From Lachnospiraceae bacterium (lineage in GTDB: Bacteria; Bacillota; Clostridia; Lachnospirales; Lachnospiraceae): a stretch of 64,000 nucleotides of DNA. Below, piece after piece: positions 8,000 through 16,512 of this stretch. The position numbers were made by a program, and so were the translations under genes. Every line of letters starts with the position of its first letter. Position 1 is the stretch's first letter. The notes below the pieces were generated by a model, which was not told the origin of the DNA, searched no databases, and saw nothing but the letters and a program-made list of their open reading frames with translations. The stretch covers positions 124,001 to 188,000 of the forward strand of contig JAEERY010000013.1 of NCBI GenBank assembly GCA_016286035.1, read 5' to 3'.

Positions 8000-8326
8000 A
8001 TGCCCGAATACAAGATTATAGCAGTCGACTTTGACGGCACTCTCTGCTACAGCTCCTGGCCTGAGCTTGGCAGTCCGAATGTTAATCTCATAGAATATTT
8101 AAAAAAATGGAAGGAAGCAGGAAACAAACTGATACTCTGGACCTGCCGCGCAGGTGAAGCGCTTGAAAATGCCATATCCTGGTGTGACGATCAGGGACTT
8201 AAGTTTGATGCCGTAAACGATAATCTTCCGGAGATCGTTGAGATGTACGGTAACAACTCAAGAAAGATAACCTGCGATTACTACATAGACGACAGGGCCC
8301 TTTTGCCTGAAACTGTAAGCGCATAA
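8000..8326 (+). CDS. Small HAD-superfamily phosphatase-like protein
   Basis: 108 aa. Motif I is AVDFDGTL with both Asp residues; ILWTCRAG matches motif II (hydrophobic strand ending in Thr); ITCDYYIDDRAL is motif IV with the Asp pair. The protein lacks any cap domain, as in small phage- and bacteria-encoded HAD hydrolases of the BT0820 kind, which act on small phosphate esters or nucleotides. The start has GGGAGG upstream. It is the second gene after the XRE regulator and ends at a strong hairpin. Confidence 0.8.
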   Translation: MPEYKIIAVDFDGTLCYSSWPELGSPNVNLIEYLKKWKEAGNKLILWTCRAGEALENAISWCDDQGLKFDAVNDNLPEIVEMYGNNSRKITCDYYIDDRALLPETVSA

Positions 8327-8350
8327 AAACAGCACCGGTCGGTGCTGTTT
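8325..8350. terminator. Bidirectional terminator between HAD and cyclase genes
   Basis: A near-perfect inverted repeat, AAACAGCACCG (8327-8337) and CGGTGCTGTTT (8340-8350), between two converging genes. On the minus strand it is followed by TTTTT, on plus by TTT. Confidence 0.85.
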
Positions 8351-8368
8351 CACGTCTATACATATATA

Positions 8369-8962
8369 TCATTCTCTGATCAGTGTGGCTCTGCAAGGCG
8401 ATCCGTCACAGCCTCCCAGATTAAGAGGTGCGGCATGAAGAATATACACACCTTCCTCAACATCCTCAAGTCTGATACCCTCAAGCAATACTATCTGAGC
8501 GCCAAGCATTATAAGATGTACTTCTTTTGGAGCATCTTCAGGACCTACCGTCTGCGATTCGTTGCCAAACAGTCTGATCTTTTCTTTAGCAAATACTTTT
8601 GCCGCTTCAGCCGTAACTGTGGCATTTCCCTTTATAAGTATTCTTTCTACAGCTCTTTCATCACACTCTTTTGCTTTCTTCAGTATGGCTTTTGCATCAT
8701 CAGAATCGATATCTCCTTCATGCTCTGCCACATACACATAACCGATAAACCTGTCAAGGTCAACCTGGTCTATCTTCTTCCCGTCATCTATAAAATGATA
8801 CGGTGCATCAACATGCGTCCCGTTATGGGCACACATCTCAAATGCGGTAAGATTGCAAACATCACCGTTTTTGATACTTAGCATTGTTCTTTTCACAGGA
8901 CTTGGATCACCCGGGAAAACCCTGCATCCGAAAACCTCCTGTGAGATATCATAAATCTTCAT
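8369..8962 (-). CDS. Cyclase-family metal-dependent hydrolase (kynurenine formamidase/isatin hydrolase fold)
   Basis: 197 aa from ATG 8962, chosen because AAGGTGG lies upstream and the longer reading overlaps the membrane protein gene. The family signature HNGTHVDAPYHF (about residue 50-61) supplies the metal ligands. The start DISQEVFGCRVFPGDP is typical for PF04199 proteins. Members hydrolyse N-formylkynurenine, isatin or similar cyclic amides; the substrate here cannot be told. It abuts the YczE-like gene stop, so they are probably one transcript ending at the hairpin near 8340. Confidence 0.85.
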   Translation of the reverse strand: MKIYDISQEVFGCRVFPGDPSPVKRTMLSIKNGDVCNLTAFEMCAHNGTHVDAPYHFIDDGKKIDQVDLDRFIGYVYVAEHEGDIDSDDAKAILKKAKECDERAVERILIKGNATVTAEAAKVFAKEKIRLFGNESQTVGPEDAPKEVHLIMLGAQIVLLEGIRLEDVEEGVYILHAAPLNLGGCDGSPCRATLIRE

Positions 8963-8963
8963 A

Positions 8964-9632
8964 TCAATCCACCTTCTTATCAGTCTTATCCTTAAGTATC
9001 GGACGTGCAACATGAACATTGAAAAACTCTATGAGCGGCCCCATAAAGAAAGCAGTTATTATGGTTCCGACTCCAGCTATTGTAGGTATCATTGATACAC
9101 TTCCGCCTGCCAGCAAAAACAAACCCACTCCAAGTATAACACAAACAAGATCTGTTATTATCCTTACATACTGAAACTTGCCCTTCTTCCATGTATTGCA
9201 TATGATAAGCGCTATTGCATCATATGTAGATACACCCAGGTCCGCTGTCATATAGAATGCCGATCCGAAACATATGATGACAACTCCCACCACAAGACAG
9301 ATAACCCTGATCACTATTGACGGATTTACGATGATCGTCTGCAGATACTCATATGTGAACTGTGTTATATATCCTAGCAGGAACAGATTTATGAAAGTCG
9401 CTATCCCAATGTAATGTTTGTCAAATATAAGAGCAAACAGCAAAAGTACTGCATTGGTTATGACATACAGTGTTCCGAAACTTATCGGTATCATATCGTC
9501 AAGGCCTGCCATAAATGACTGAAACGGGTCCACTCCAAGAGCTGCGATCTTAAATATCCCTACACTTATCGCGCATATGATAACACCAAAAAGCGACATT
9601 GCTATCCTTTTTATCAAAATCTCTTTTTTCAT
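8964..9632 (-). CDS. YczE/YyaS-type integral membrane protein
   Basis: 222 aa with five to six hydrophobic helices and short loops. Features typical of the YczE family are visible: SVGIFKIAALGVDPFQSFMAGL and, in the second half, FYMTADLGVSTYDAI. The two halves look like an internal duplication (ALGVDPF / DLGVSTYD). In Bacillus the relative YczE is linked to surfactin production, but the molecular role is unknown. Located upstream of the cyclase gene with an overlap-free one-base join. Confidence 0.75.
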   Translation of the reverse strand: MKKEILIKRIAMSLFGVIICAISVGIFKIAALGVDPFQSFMAGLDDMIPISFGTLYVITNAVLLLFALIFDKHYIGIATFINLFLLGYITQFTYEYLQTIIVNPSIVIRVICLVVGVVIICFGSAFYMTADLGVSTYDAIALIICNTWKKGKFQYVRIITDLVCVILGVGLFLLAGGSVSMIPTIAGVGTIITAFFMGPLIEFFNVHVARPILKDKTDKKVD

Positions 9633-9742
9633 ATATACCTTTCCTTTTCTTTCTTCGCATTACATGAAGATGATATCATCCGTATAAATTCATTACTTAT
9701 CATTTTTTGGAATGCGAATGATATTTTTTTGTTATCTGAAAT

Positions 9743-9771
9743 AAAAAAGTGCGCTTTGTTGCAAGCACACT
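9743..9771 (-). terminator. Rho-independent terminator after the sce7726-type gene
   Basis: Minus-strand arms AGTGTGCTT and AAGCGCACT form a nine-pair stem (one G-T) with a six-base loop, followed by TTTTTT. It lies seven bases past the stop at 9778. Confidence 0.85.
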
Positions 9772-9777
9772 ATTACT

Positions 9778-10497
9778 CTATATAAGTCTTTTTCGTCTTC
9801 TTCTCTTCTTTTTGGGTTTCAGATTTGCAGCCTTTTTCTCCTTTTCCAGAAAGAGTTCCAGCTTTTTTTGAGGATCAGACTCCTTTTCTATGGCTTTTTG
9901 AAATTCTCCCTTGCGATATTCCTGTAAAATCTCCTCTATTTTCGTATAATCTCTTTCAAATAATATCCTGCTTATCTGTTCGTTAAGCTCATTAACCGAA
10001 AACTTTTCAGGTATCATGCCACAGATCTTATCTATGACAAAATCCTTGTTCTTATCCTTGTATTTTGGCATACCGAAAAGCATCTGTATCTCAAAGAGCT
10101 CCGGTCTCCACAGAATACTAAGTTTCTTTTTAAGCTTAACCTTTGAATTATTGTCAGGCTGTCTCAATATATAAAAATCCAGAACACCTTCAACCTCTTC
10201 GACAGTGATTATCCCCCAGTAGGGCGGAACATGTTCTTCGATATGCAATGCGTGTGTCGTTCCAACGACAACGATGTTCTTATCGAAATACCTGTCATAA
10301 TCCTTTACCTGTCCGGATAATCTTACGTATGTATCGGCATCGCTTTTTATTTCTATACCCGTCAGGATATCGTCAGTGATCATAACGATATCCGCCCTGG
10401 ATGATCCCACTGTATTTTCTTCGATTATTCTTATCTTCCCGTATGTATCTTCGAGAAATTCGAATAACGGTCCCCTGATATCTTTGTCTTTCAGCAT
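9778..10497 (-). CDS. sce7726-family protein (PD-(D/E)XK nuclease-like)
   Basis: 239 aa. The N-terminal 110 residues have the restriction-like core: I-R-G-P-L-F-E-F, then SRADIVMI and GIEIKSDADTY, with D and E-x-K spaced as in PD-(D/E)XK enzymes, followed by Q-x-x-D-Y-D. This matches sce7726-family proteins, which are widespread and of unknown role. The end is a strongly basic tail (KPKKKRRRRKR), which could bind nucleic acid. It directly precedes a strong terminator. Nuclease activity is inferred from the core pattern only. Confidence 0.7.
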   Translation of the reverse strand: MLKDKDIRGPLFEFLEDTYGKIRIIEENTVGSSRADIVMITDDILTGIEIKSDADTYVRLSGQVKDYDRYFDKNIVVVGTTHALHIEEHVPPYWGIITVEEVEGVLDFYILRQPDNNSKVKLKKKLSILWRPELFEIQMLFGMPKYKDKNKDFVIDKICGMIPEKFSVNELNEQISRILFERDYTKIEEILQEYRKGEFQKAIEKESDPQKKLELFLEKEKKAANLKPKKKRRRRKRLI

Positions 10498-10498
10498 C

Positions 10499-11473
10499 TT
10501 AGTTCTTTTCGTAAAATACTATATCCATCCGTTCATTAATGCGTTCTGTCTTTCCGGTCTGATGATACCCTAACTTCTCATACAGATGAAGATTACCTTC
10601 TTCCTGAAGAATAGTATCAAGGCACCAGTTGTCCGATCCGTATATCCTTTCAGCTTCCTTTATCGCATCTTGAGCATATCCTCTGTTCCTGTACTCTTCC
10701 ATGATCCATACAGGAGATATCCTTTTTCTGCTTCCGTCTTTTTTATCTATTATACGGATCACTCCCACTCTTTCTTTTCCGGAAACGATAAAATAGTATG
10801 TTGTCCATGGCTGCTCAAAACGGGCAAGTACCTTCTCGAAAGCTTCCGCTCCCGGAGAAGTATCATAATCCTGATATTTCTTTAAAAGCCCTGAAAATGC
10901 CTCTGTTTGCATTTGCCAGACTGTTTCTATTTCTTCTCTTGTAACTTCTTTTAAAGTTATGCTCTTTCCGGGATTTATGATCCTTACAAAATACTTTTCT
11001 TCATTCTCGTAAGCTATTCTTCCGCCGTTATTTAACATCACTTTAAGCGAAGCGGGATTATCCTTGTTCACACGCAGATAAAACTCCTCTTCGGGTACAA
11101 TGTTTTTTGCGATCTCTAAAGTCAGTTTCAGCCCCTGTGTTGCATAATGCTTTCCGCGAAACTGCTTCCCGATATAATAACCGATATGACCCGAACCTTC
11201 TCTGAGTGCATCATTCAGATAATGCCTTATCCTGAACTGACCTACTATGACATCATCATCCCAGAGAAACAAAAATGTTTCCGGAACCAGCCAGTCCTCC
11301 AGTCCGACTCCCTTTGAATAATCAAGCATCTGAGGAAGAGCCCTGTTTTCAAAATCTTCTCTTGATATACCGCTCCATTCATTTGTAAGGCCGTTTTCAT
11401 CCTCAGGCATATCTTTGACAAACAGCCATTCTTTCTCGATATCCTCAAAATTTGCTTCTTTTATATGTATCAT
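10499..11473 (-). CDS. Tandem GNAT N-acetyltransferase (two domains)
   Basis: 324 aa from ATG 11473 (AAGGA seven bases before it; the first in-frame start overlaps the HEAT gene). Domain 1 (about 1-165) has the acetyl-CoA loop GKQFRGKHYATQG; domain 2 (about 170-320) has EEYRNRGYAQDAI. Both loops are near R/Q-x-x-G-x-G/A but not perfect. Two different GNAT units in one chain suggest a protein that acetylates one substrate with a pseudo-domain or two related amines. Substrate unknown. The gene ends one base before the next start. Confidence 0.8.
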   Translation of the reverse strand: MIHIKEANFEDIEKEWLFVKDMPEDENGLTNEWSGISREDFENRALPQMLDYSKGVGLEDWLVPETFLFLWDDDVIVGQFRIRHYLNDALREGSGHIGYYIGKQFRGKHYATQGLKLTLEIAKNIVPEEEFYLRVNKDNPASLKVMLNNGGRIAYENEEKYFVRIINPGKSITLKEVTREEIETVWQMQTEAFSGLLKKYQDYDTSPGAEAFEKVLARFEQPWTTYYFIVSGKERVGVIRIIDKKDGSRKRISPVWIMEEYRNRGYAQDAIKEAERIYGSDNWCLDTILQEEGNLHLYEKLGYHQTGKTERINERMDIVFYEKN

Positions 11474-11483
11474 TTTCTTATCC

Positions 11484-12107
11484 TTAACACTCTTCACTCT
11501 TTTTAGATGTGGCAGCCTTTACAGCCCCCATACAGTGTATCCTTACTACCCTGTTTTCATCATTCTCTGCTATCTTCCGTAACTGCTCAATATACGGAGC
11601 CACAAACTCAGGTCTTCTTTTACCAAGAACACGAAAGATCTCCGGTGATTCCATCCTTACTCTGTCATCAGCATCATACAAAAGCTTCTCAAATATCTCC
11701 ATATGCCCCTCATAGATATCGGGAGTGTTTGTTGCGATATTTTCACATGCCCATATAAAACTTAGTCTGACCTTTGCCACCTCATCGGATGCAAACCCCA
11801 ACAGTCTGATAAAATATGGTTTTATCAACAGAAAATCTCCGCGTCCTATCCTACCTGTCGCATTAACGGCACGCTCTCTAAGGACCGCATCTGTACTGTC
11901 AAAAAAGGATGTGATCATATCCATATCTTCTTTTAAAGCCATTGGATATATAAGTCCCATCTCACCGATAAGCCATAGCGCCTTGGCTTTTATCTTTACG
12001 GAGTCATGTGTAAGTAAAGACAATACATAAGGTATGCTCTCTTCCCACTCATCCTTTTTATCTGTTAATATTCCCAGTTCTTTATAAATCTCTGCTTCGT
12101 TCAACAC
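11484..12107 (-). CDS. HEAT-repeat protein
   Basis: 207 aa of alternating amphipathic helices with Asp-Val-Arg/Lys turns typical of HEAT/PBS-lyase repeats: HDSVKIKAKALWLIGEMG, DAVLRERAVNATGRIGRG, DEVAKVRLSFIWACENI, DDRVRMESPEIFRVLGKR, NRVVRIHCMGAVKAA. About five repeats make a superhelical binding surface and there is no catalytic motif. It sits between a Nudix and a tandem GNAT gene with 11-14 base gaps. It probably serves as a scaffold; partner unknown. Confidence 0.75.
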   Translation of the reverse strand: MLNEAEIYKELGILTDKKDEWEESIPYVLSLLTHDSVKIKAKALWLIGEMGLIYPMALKEDMDMITSFFDSTDAVLRERAVNATGRIGRGDFLLIKPYFIRLLGFASDEVAKVRLSFIWACENIATNTPDIYEGHMEIFEKLLYDADDRVRMESPEIFRVLGKRRPEFVAPYIEQLRKIAENDENRVVRIHCMGAVKAATSKKSEEC

Positions 12108-12118
12108 ACCATCCTCTA

Positions 12119-12586
12119 CTACTTAACCACAACCTCGGTCTGTCCGTTTTTCCAGTCAAGGATGATCCGTGCATCGCAGTGGAAAAGTTCTTTTGGGATA
12201 CTGTCCCTGTCAAAGAATCTGTGCTCTAATACTTCATCACTTGTGTCGGATATCTCACCGGTATATTTATTCGTTATAAAGATCACTGCAAGCGAATAGA
12301 CAACATCCAGATTCGGATAATGTATCTCTCTTTCCTTTCCGGAATACAATCCGAACAGTTTAAGATCCGATATCTTTATCCCGACCTCTTCAAAAACTTC
12401 CCTTTTTGCGGCTTCCTCATAAGTCTCTACTGGTTCAAGGGCTCCTCCGGGGATGCACCAATCTCCTGTATCACTTCTTTTTTGCAAAAGCAAACGTCCC
12501 TTATCATCCTCAATGAGCACTCCGCATCCGACACCCATTATCAGATCATGACCGATCACTTTTCTCATCTCATTTATGTAATTCAT
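12119..12586 (-). CDS. Nudix hydrolase
   Basis: 155 aa from ATG 12586, which has GGAAGGA upstream. The Nudix box is complete: G-x5-E-x7-REVFEEVGI, beginning in GGALEPVE near residue 55. The N-terminal strand GVGCGVLIEDDKGRLLLQKR is typical of ADP-ribose or (d)NTP pyrophosphatases. It hydrolyses nucleoside diphosphate-X compounds with Mg2+. The exact substrate is not determined by the motif. It lies in a dense run of unrelated small genes. Confidence 0.88.
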   Translation of the reverse strand: MNYINEMRKVIGHDLIMGVGCGVLIEDDKGRLLLQKRSDTGDWCIPGGALEPVETYEEAAKREVFEEVGIKISDLKLFGLYSGKEREIHYPNLDVVYSLAVIFITNKYTGEISDTSDEVLEHRFFDRDSIPKELFHCDARIILDWKNGQTEVVVK

Positions 12587-12635
12587 GATTCTATCCTTCC
12601 GATTATTGTAAGTCACCAAGAAACTTCTTAATCTA

Positions 12636-13016
12636 TTACATACTCATTTTACCGTCTGCGACTTTAACGGCTATCTGCCATTCATCCTCATATACGATCC
12701 TGCCCACAAAATTAGTGTATACAACATCATAAGGTTTGTTGTACTTATCCAAAAGATCTATCGCAGGTTTAAGTTTTTCAAGCATATGCTCTATAGTGTC
12801 ACATTTAAAGAATGTTATGACCATCTCGTGATTCTTACAGGGCTCCGGTTCCGGAAGATTATCTTTGAACCAGTCATCGATCGAGATGAAAAGCTTTTCT
12901 TCCTCATCTGTTAAGATCTTATCTCTTATCATGTTCCAGCAAAGGCTGAAAATACCTTTCGGATACTTTGTTATATAGGAATCTTCTCTTCCCTGTATAC
13001 GCATATATTTATACAT
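12636..13016 (-). CDS. Hypothetical protein, 126 aa
   Basis: Soluble, acidic, with a C-terminal beta-rich part (DVVYTNFVGRIVYEDEWQIAVKV) and an internal helix (IEHMLEKLKPAIDLLDKY). No signal peptide, no metal motif. I do not recognise the family. It lies 18 bp downstream of the DUF3267 gene and 49 bp upstream of the Nudix gene, in the same direction, and may be one of several immunity-like or stress-related small proteins here. Confidence 0.5.
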   Translation of the reverse strand: MYKYMRIQGREDSYITKYPKGIFSLCWNMIRDKILTDEEEKLFISIDDWFKDNLPEPEPCKNHEMVITFFKCDTIEHMLEKLKPAIDLLDKYNKPYDVVYTNFVGRIVYEDEWQIAVKVADGKMSM

Positions 13017-13033
13017 TTATCTCTCCCCTAACA

Positions 13034-13609
13034 TCAATCTATATACCAATAGGAATGAAAACCGTTAAGGTAGGTTTTCGCCCCCTTCGGCATCTGTGTG
13101 ATCGCATTGAAAACATTGATATAATCACCAAATCCCATGCTTAAGCAGAAAGCTCCTAACATTCCTGCCAGGATCATATCCCGATCGATCAAAAATAAAA
13201 CAAACGGTATCAATCCGAAAACGATATTCGGTAACAGGCTCATAAATATGAATCTGCCCTTACTCATGCTCTCTGTCCCATGCACAAAGATCAGAAACTT
13301 GGCAGGATTCATGTACATATATACATCCTCCTTAAAACATGCTGCATGCAAAAATTCATGCGGTATCAGAGTAAGCATTGAGAGTAATGCACCGCTCCCT
13401 ATATTTTTGAAAAACAGCTGTCTGTCATAATCTATCATGAAATATATAATTACCAGCAGACAAATCCCCAGTATGAGACAGCCGACATTTGCCACAAGAG
13501 CAAAAACATTCTGAGCCGGTTCTTTAAATGAAACTGCGCCTTCGGGATTCTCCCTCTTTGACTTTAGATCCTCCTCGCTTTTGTAATGCCCTCCATAGTG
13601 AAACTTCAT
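13034..13609 (-). CDS. DUF3267 putative zinc-dependent membrane peptidase
   Basis: 191 aa from ATG 13609 with GGGGAGGAT upstream. Four hydrophobic helices are seen (about 38-60, 72-88, 116-138, 143-165). Between the first two membrane segments lies HEFLHAACF, a HExxH zincin-like site that defines DUF3267 proteins, with N-P-A-K-F after it as in the family. The members are predicted intramembrane or membrane-bound metalloproteases. Substrate and process are unknown. Confidence 0.75.
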   Translation of the reverse strand: MKFHYGGHYKSEEDLKSKRENPEGAVSFKEPAQNVFALVANVGCLILGICLLVIIYFMIDYDRQLFFKNIGSGALLSMLTLIPHEFLHAACFKEDVYMYMNPAKFLIFVHGTESMSKGRFIFMSLLPNIVFGLIPFVLFLIDRDMILAGMLGAFCLSMGFGDYINVFNAITQMPKGAKTYLNGFHSYWYID

Positions 13610-13646
13610 AATATCCTCCCCTCTGTATTTACCATACAATGTCTTT

Positions 13647-14213
13647 TCACTGTTTTAACTCACTTTTATACTCTTCTCTTAAGATGGAATACCAGCTTGC
13701 ATCACATATCCCCGTATTATTCCTGTCTGCTGCTCTTCTTGTCCCTTCGTACCTCATCCTGCAATGTTCCATCACCTTGCCCGAATTTGGGTTGTTCGGA
13801 TCATGATAGGAACAGATACAGTTTGCACCTACCTCATTAAAGAAAAAGTCGATCGCGGCCTGTGCAGCCTCTGACATTATTCCCTTATTCCACCAGGCTC
13901 TGCCAAGACAGTATCCGATCTGTATAAGTTCAAGATCATCGTTCACCTGACCGTGGATCGTTCCTATCGGCTCGTTTTCGTTTTCTTTTAAAGTGATAAC
14001 CCAGTGATAATAGTCTTCTTTCTCATAAAGCTTAAGCCATGATTCAAGAACATTTTTAGATACGTCAATACTTGTATGTGTCGGCCATGTCAGAAACCTT
14101 GTCACTTCAGGATCTGACGCCCAGTTCTTATAAAAAGCTTCCGCATCCGATTGCACAAATCTCCTTAATATCAGTCTTTTGGTCTCAAGTTTTTTTGTTC
14201 CGCAATGATTCAT
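13647..14213 (-). CDS. GNAT N-acetyltransferase, RimJ/RimL type
   Basis: 188 aa. The opening KLETKRLILRRFVQSDAEAFYKNWASDPEVTRFLTW is the standard start of RimJ/RimL-like acetyltransferases (Acetyltransf_3). The acetyl-CoA loop is GRAWWNKGIMSEA near residue 105, and HCRMRYEGTRR the C-terminal strand. Such proteins acetylate protein N termini or small amines. ATG 14213 lies ten bases past the stop of the upstream GNAT. Substrate unknown. Confidence 0.88.
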   Translation of the reverse strand: MNHCGTKKLETKRLILRRFVQSDAEAFYKNWASDPEVTRFLTWPTHTSIDVSKNVLESWLKLYEKEDYYHWVITLKENENEPIGTIHGQVNDDLELIQIGYCLGRAWWNKGIMSEAAQAAIDFFFNEVGANCICSYHDPNNPNSGKVMEHCRMRYEGTRRAADRNNTGICDASWYSILREEYKSELKQ

Positions 14214-14223
14214 GGATCACCTT

Positions 14224-14646
14224 TTATCCCAATGATTTACAGTAGAAATATTTACACAGTTTAGGGTCTTTATCTTCTCTTACAAACTCCAGCTGATATC
14301 CCAGTTTTTTGTAAAACTCGGGGGCCTGGAATCCAAATGTCGTCAGAGTTATCTTGTCATATCCCTTATTCTCATAAGCCTGCTCAACCGTCTTTACAAG
14401 TTCTGATCCCAGATTGAGTCGACGATGATCTTTGTCTATTATCAGATCCCCGATATGAACTTCGTTATAATATGCTCTGCCTGTGATACTTCCTATTACC
14501 CTGCCCGTATCATCTTCTGCTATAAAACAGTATTCCTCAAAGTTTAAGGCAACCTCATTCTTGATCGCATAGTCTGTAAAAGCCTCATTTATGAAATCAT
14601 TGACTCTTTCATTATCATCTTCCATATTTAATCTTATTATCTTCAA
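14224..14646 (-). CDS. GNAT N-acetyltransferase, TTG start
   Basis: 140 aa. I place the start at TTG 14646 because GGAGGA stands seven bases before it; no ATG has such a site, and longer readings lack it. The acetyl-CoA loop is DKDHRRLNLGSELV, with L in place of the usual second Gly-proximal residue. The last strand FGFQAPEFYKKLGYQLEF is typical. It lies between two other GNAT genes with short gaps, so probably one transcript. Substrate unknown. Confidence 0.82.
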   Translation of the reverse strand: MKIIRLNMEDDNERVNDFINEAFTDYAIKNEVALNFEEYCFIAEDDTGRVIGSITGRAYYNEVHIGDLIIDKDHRRLNLGSELVKTVEQAYENKGYDKITLTTFGFQAPEFYKKLGYQLEFVREDKDPKLCKYFYCKSLG

Positions 14647-14690
14647 TGTTTTATCCTCCAAAACAGATCCAATCTGCAATGATCATGCTT

Positions 14691-15107
14691 CTATTCATGA
14701 CTCTCCAGCCACTGATGCATTCCACATCCAAAGTTCTCATTCGGTCTGTCAATGAACCCAAACTTCTTGTAAAACTCTTCCTTGTTCTGTGCAGCCAAAA
14801 GACTTACCATTATCCTGTATCCGGGTTTTAAAAGGCTCCTTATATGATCCATGATGTTTTCCATGACCATCCTGCCAAGACCGCATCCCTGGTAGTTGGG
14901 AGCAACGATAATATCAGCGATAAGAACAGAGTATCCATGATCCCATATGATCCTTCCCATGGCAACGGCTCGGTCTTCATCCCTGATACAGACAACATAT
15001 GAGTTATCAAGTCCCGCTTGTGCCTCTTCAACGGGAAATATGCTCCATCCTACCGCTTTTCTCAATCCAAGATATTCTTCCGCAGCCATCTCATTAGTTA
15101 CATTCAT
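14691..15107 (-). CDS. GNAT N-acetyltransferase
   Basis: 138 aa from ATG 15107 with GGGGGGA upstream. The pattern DNSYVVCIRDEDRAVAMGRII, then VAPNYQGCGLGRMVMENIM (Q-x-x-G-x-G) and EEFYKKFGFIDRP, is complete for a single-domain GNAT. It is of the kind often annotated as YesJ-like or aminoglycoside-type, but no substrate can be set. Distinct in sequence from its two GNAT neighbours, so it is not a recent duplicate. Confidence 0.88.
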   Translation of the reverse strand: MNVTNEMAAEEYLGLRKAVGWSIFPVEEAQAGLDNSYVVCIRDEDRAVAMGRIIWDHGYSVLIADIIVAPNYQGCGLGRMVMENIMDHIRSLLKPGYRIMVSLLAAQNKEEFYKKFGFIDRPNENFGCGMHQWLESHE

Positions 15108-15127
15108 TACTGTTCCCCCCATTTGAA

Positions 15128-15469
15128 CTATCCTATCATGTGTACTATCTCATCATACACATATGTCCAATCCTTAAGATCAGTATCCTTTATCAGTTCT
15201 TCTACTTTTTCTATCTGTTCCAAGAAGCTTTCTTTGCTGATCTTTCTTTCATAGCTTGTGTCCTCAAACAGATCATTCTCACACCATACATATTTCTCAT
15301 AAAATGTTCTATCAGATGCGATACCCCATTCATAGACTTCCAATGGCCCGCAGCTTTTCATTGAAATCACAACGATCTTTCCATCTTTGTTTGGTTTTGA
15401 TTCGGGTTTTGAATAGATCCACCTGTCTATAAAAAGCTGTCCCGAAATAACCTTTTTCTCATCATTCAT
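15128..15469 (-). CDS. Hypothetical protein, 113 aa
   Basis: Start at ATG 15469 (AGGTAGAG upstream); the longer reading overlaps the GNAT gene at 15489. Soluble, acidic, with a charged C-terminal helix (EQIEKVEELIKDTD) and aromatic-rich strands (VYEWGIASDRTFYEKYVW). The mix is like small immunity-type proteins but I recognise no family. It lies between two GNAT genes, in the same direction. Confidence 0.5.
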   Translation of the reverse strand: MNDEKKVISGQLFIDRWIYSKPESKPNKDGKIVVISMKSCGPLEVYEWGIASDRTFYEKYVWCENDLFEDTSYERKISKESFLEQIEKVEELIKDTDLKDWTYVYDEIVHMIG

Positions 15470-15488
15470 TATCTCTACCTTTTTTCTG

Positions 15489-15950
15489 TTACAGATCAAG
15501 TCCCATACATAATGATTCCGGCATATCCGCATACGCTCCGTAATTGGGTATCTTAACAAAACCCAGTTTTTCATACACATGACAGGATTCTGAGAGCAGT
15601 TCTCCGGTTTCCAGGATCATCTTTTCATATCCCAGCTCCCTTGCCCATTCTATCAGTTTGGAAACAAGCAAAGTACCGACTCCCCTCCCCTGCTGTTCGG
15701 GTCTGACAAACACTCTCTTTAGTTCGACTGTTTTTTCATCATAGAAACGTATCGCTCCTGCCGCGACAGGTTTATCATCGCGATAGATAACTATAGCCTC
15801 ATTGATCTTATCAAGCATGTTAAACTGAGCATACTTGTCACGTTCTATCACTCTTCCGACTCTTCTATCCAGATCCATATCAAGCAGTCTGCAGTTTTCA
15901 ATAAAATCCTTATTGTTTCCGTCACATCTTACACAGACAAGATCACTCAT
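15489..15950 (-). CDS. GNAT N-acetyltransferase
   Basis: 153 aa from ATG 15950, five bases after GAGG; the GTG two codons earlier overlaps the site. Acetyl-CoA loop [14 protein letters not shown] (Q-x-x-G-x-G) follows the strand TVELKRVFV. The end [20 protein letters not shown] is of the putative-acetyltransferase type related to Acetyltransf_1 members such as YkkB/PhnO-like. Seven bases follow the SGNH stop. Substrate unknown. Confidence 0.88.
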   Translation of the reverse strand: MSDLVCVRCDGNNKDFIENCRLLDMDLDRRVGRVIERDKYAQFNMLDKINEAIVIYRDDKPVAAGAIRFYDEKTVELKRVFVRPEQQGRGVGTLLVSKLIEWARELGYEKMILETGELLSESCHVYEKLGFVKIPNYGAYADMPESLCMGLDL

Positions 15951-15957
15951 ATGCACC

Positions 15958-16503
15958 TCACTTATTTAACATTTTCTCTTTCAGAGTCTCAAAGATTGTT
16001 TCTGCCGCCAGTCTGGAACCTTCAGGCGAAGCATGTCTCCTGTCCTTGGCATACAGATCAAGAGCCGGGTCTTTATGTATCTTATCCCACCATCTTTCTC
16101 CTACCTCAGCCACAAAACAATCATGTTTTTTTGCCAGCATTCTGTAGCGTTTTGACATTTCTTCCTGATAACTCTCATTATCCTCTTCTGCCCATGTCAT
16201 GAAATAGCAGGGAATAGCTTTTGTCTGTCTTATCCATTCCATTATCCTGTCAGCACCTTTTTCCATAACCTCATAGTCTCCCATCGGATGTGCCGTATGC
16301 TGAAGGATAACAAAATCATAATCACCGTAAAGGATATTAAACCTTGTCTGCTCATTTTCGGCATGATAATCAAGTCCCATGCCGCCCTTTGTCAGCATGG
16401 TCACATGCATATCAATACCGTTATCCTTGCATATATCCTTAAAGATCTTTGGCATGTCATTAAAATATGTATGGCTGTTACCTATAAAAAGTGTTCTCAT
16501 CAT
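15958..16503 (-). CDS. SGNH/GDSL hydrolase-like protein (DUF4886 type)
   Basis: 181 aa (or 180, from the second ATG). The N terminus [17 protein letters not shown] carries the GNSH block with the nucleophile Ser, and the end carries [14 protein letters not shown] with the catalytic Asp/His pair positions. The middle VILQHTAHP fits block III. No signal peptide, so it works in the cytosol. SGNH enzymes cleave esters or act as acyl transferases; the substrate cannot be told. The gene follows the C_GCAxxG_C_C gene by nine bases. Confidence 0.75.
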   Translation of the reverse strand: MMRTLFIGNSHTYFNDMPKIFKDICKDNGIDMHVTMLTKGGMGLDYHAENEQTRFNILYGDYDFVILQHTAHPMGDYEVMEKGADRIMEWIRQTKAIPCYFMTWAEEDNESYQEEMSKRYRMLAKKHDCFVAEVGERWWDKIHKDPALDLYAKDRRHASPEGSRLAAETIFETLKEKMLNK

Positions 16504-16512
16504 ATTTAACCT

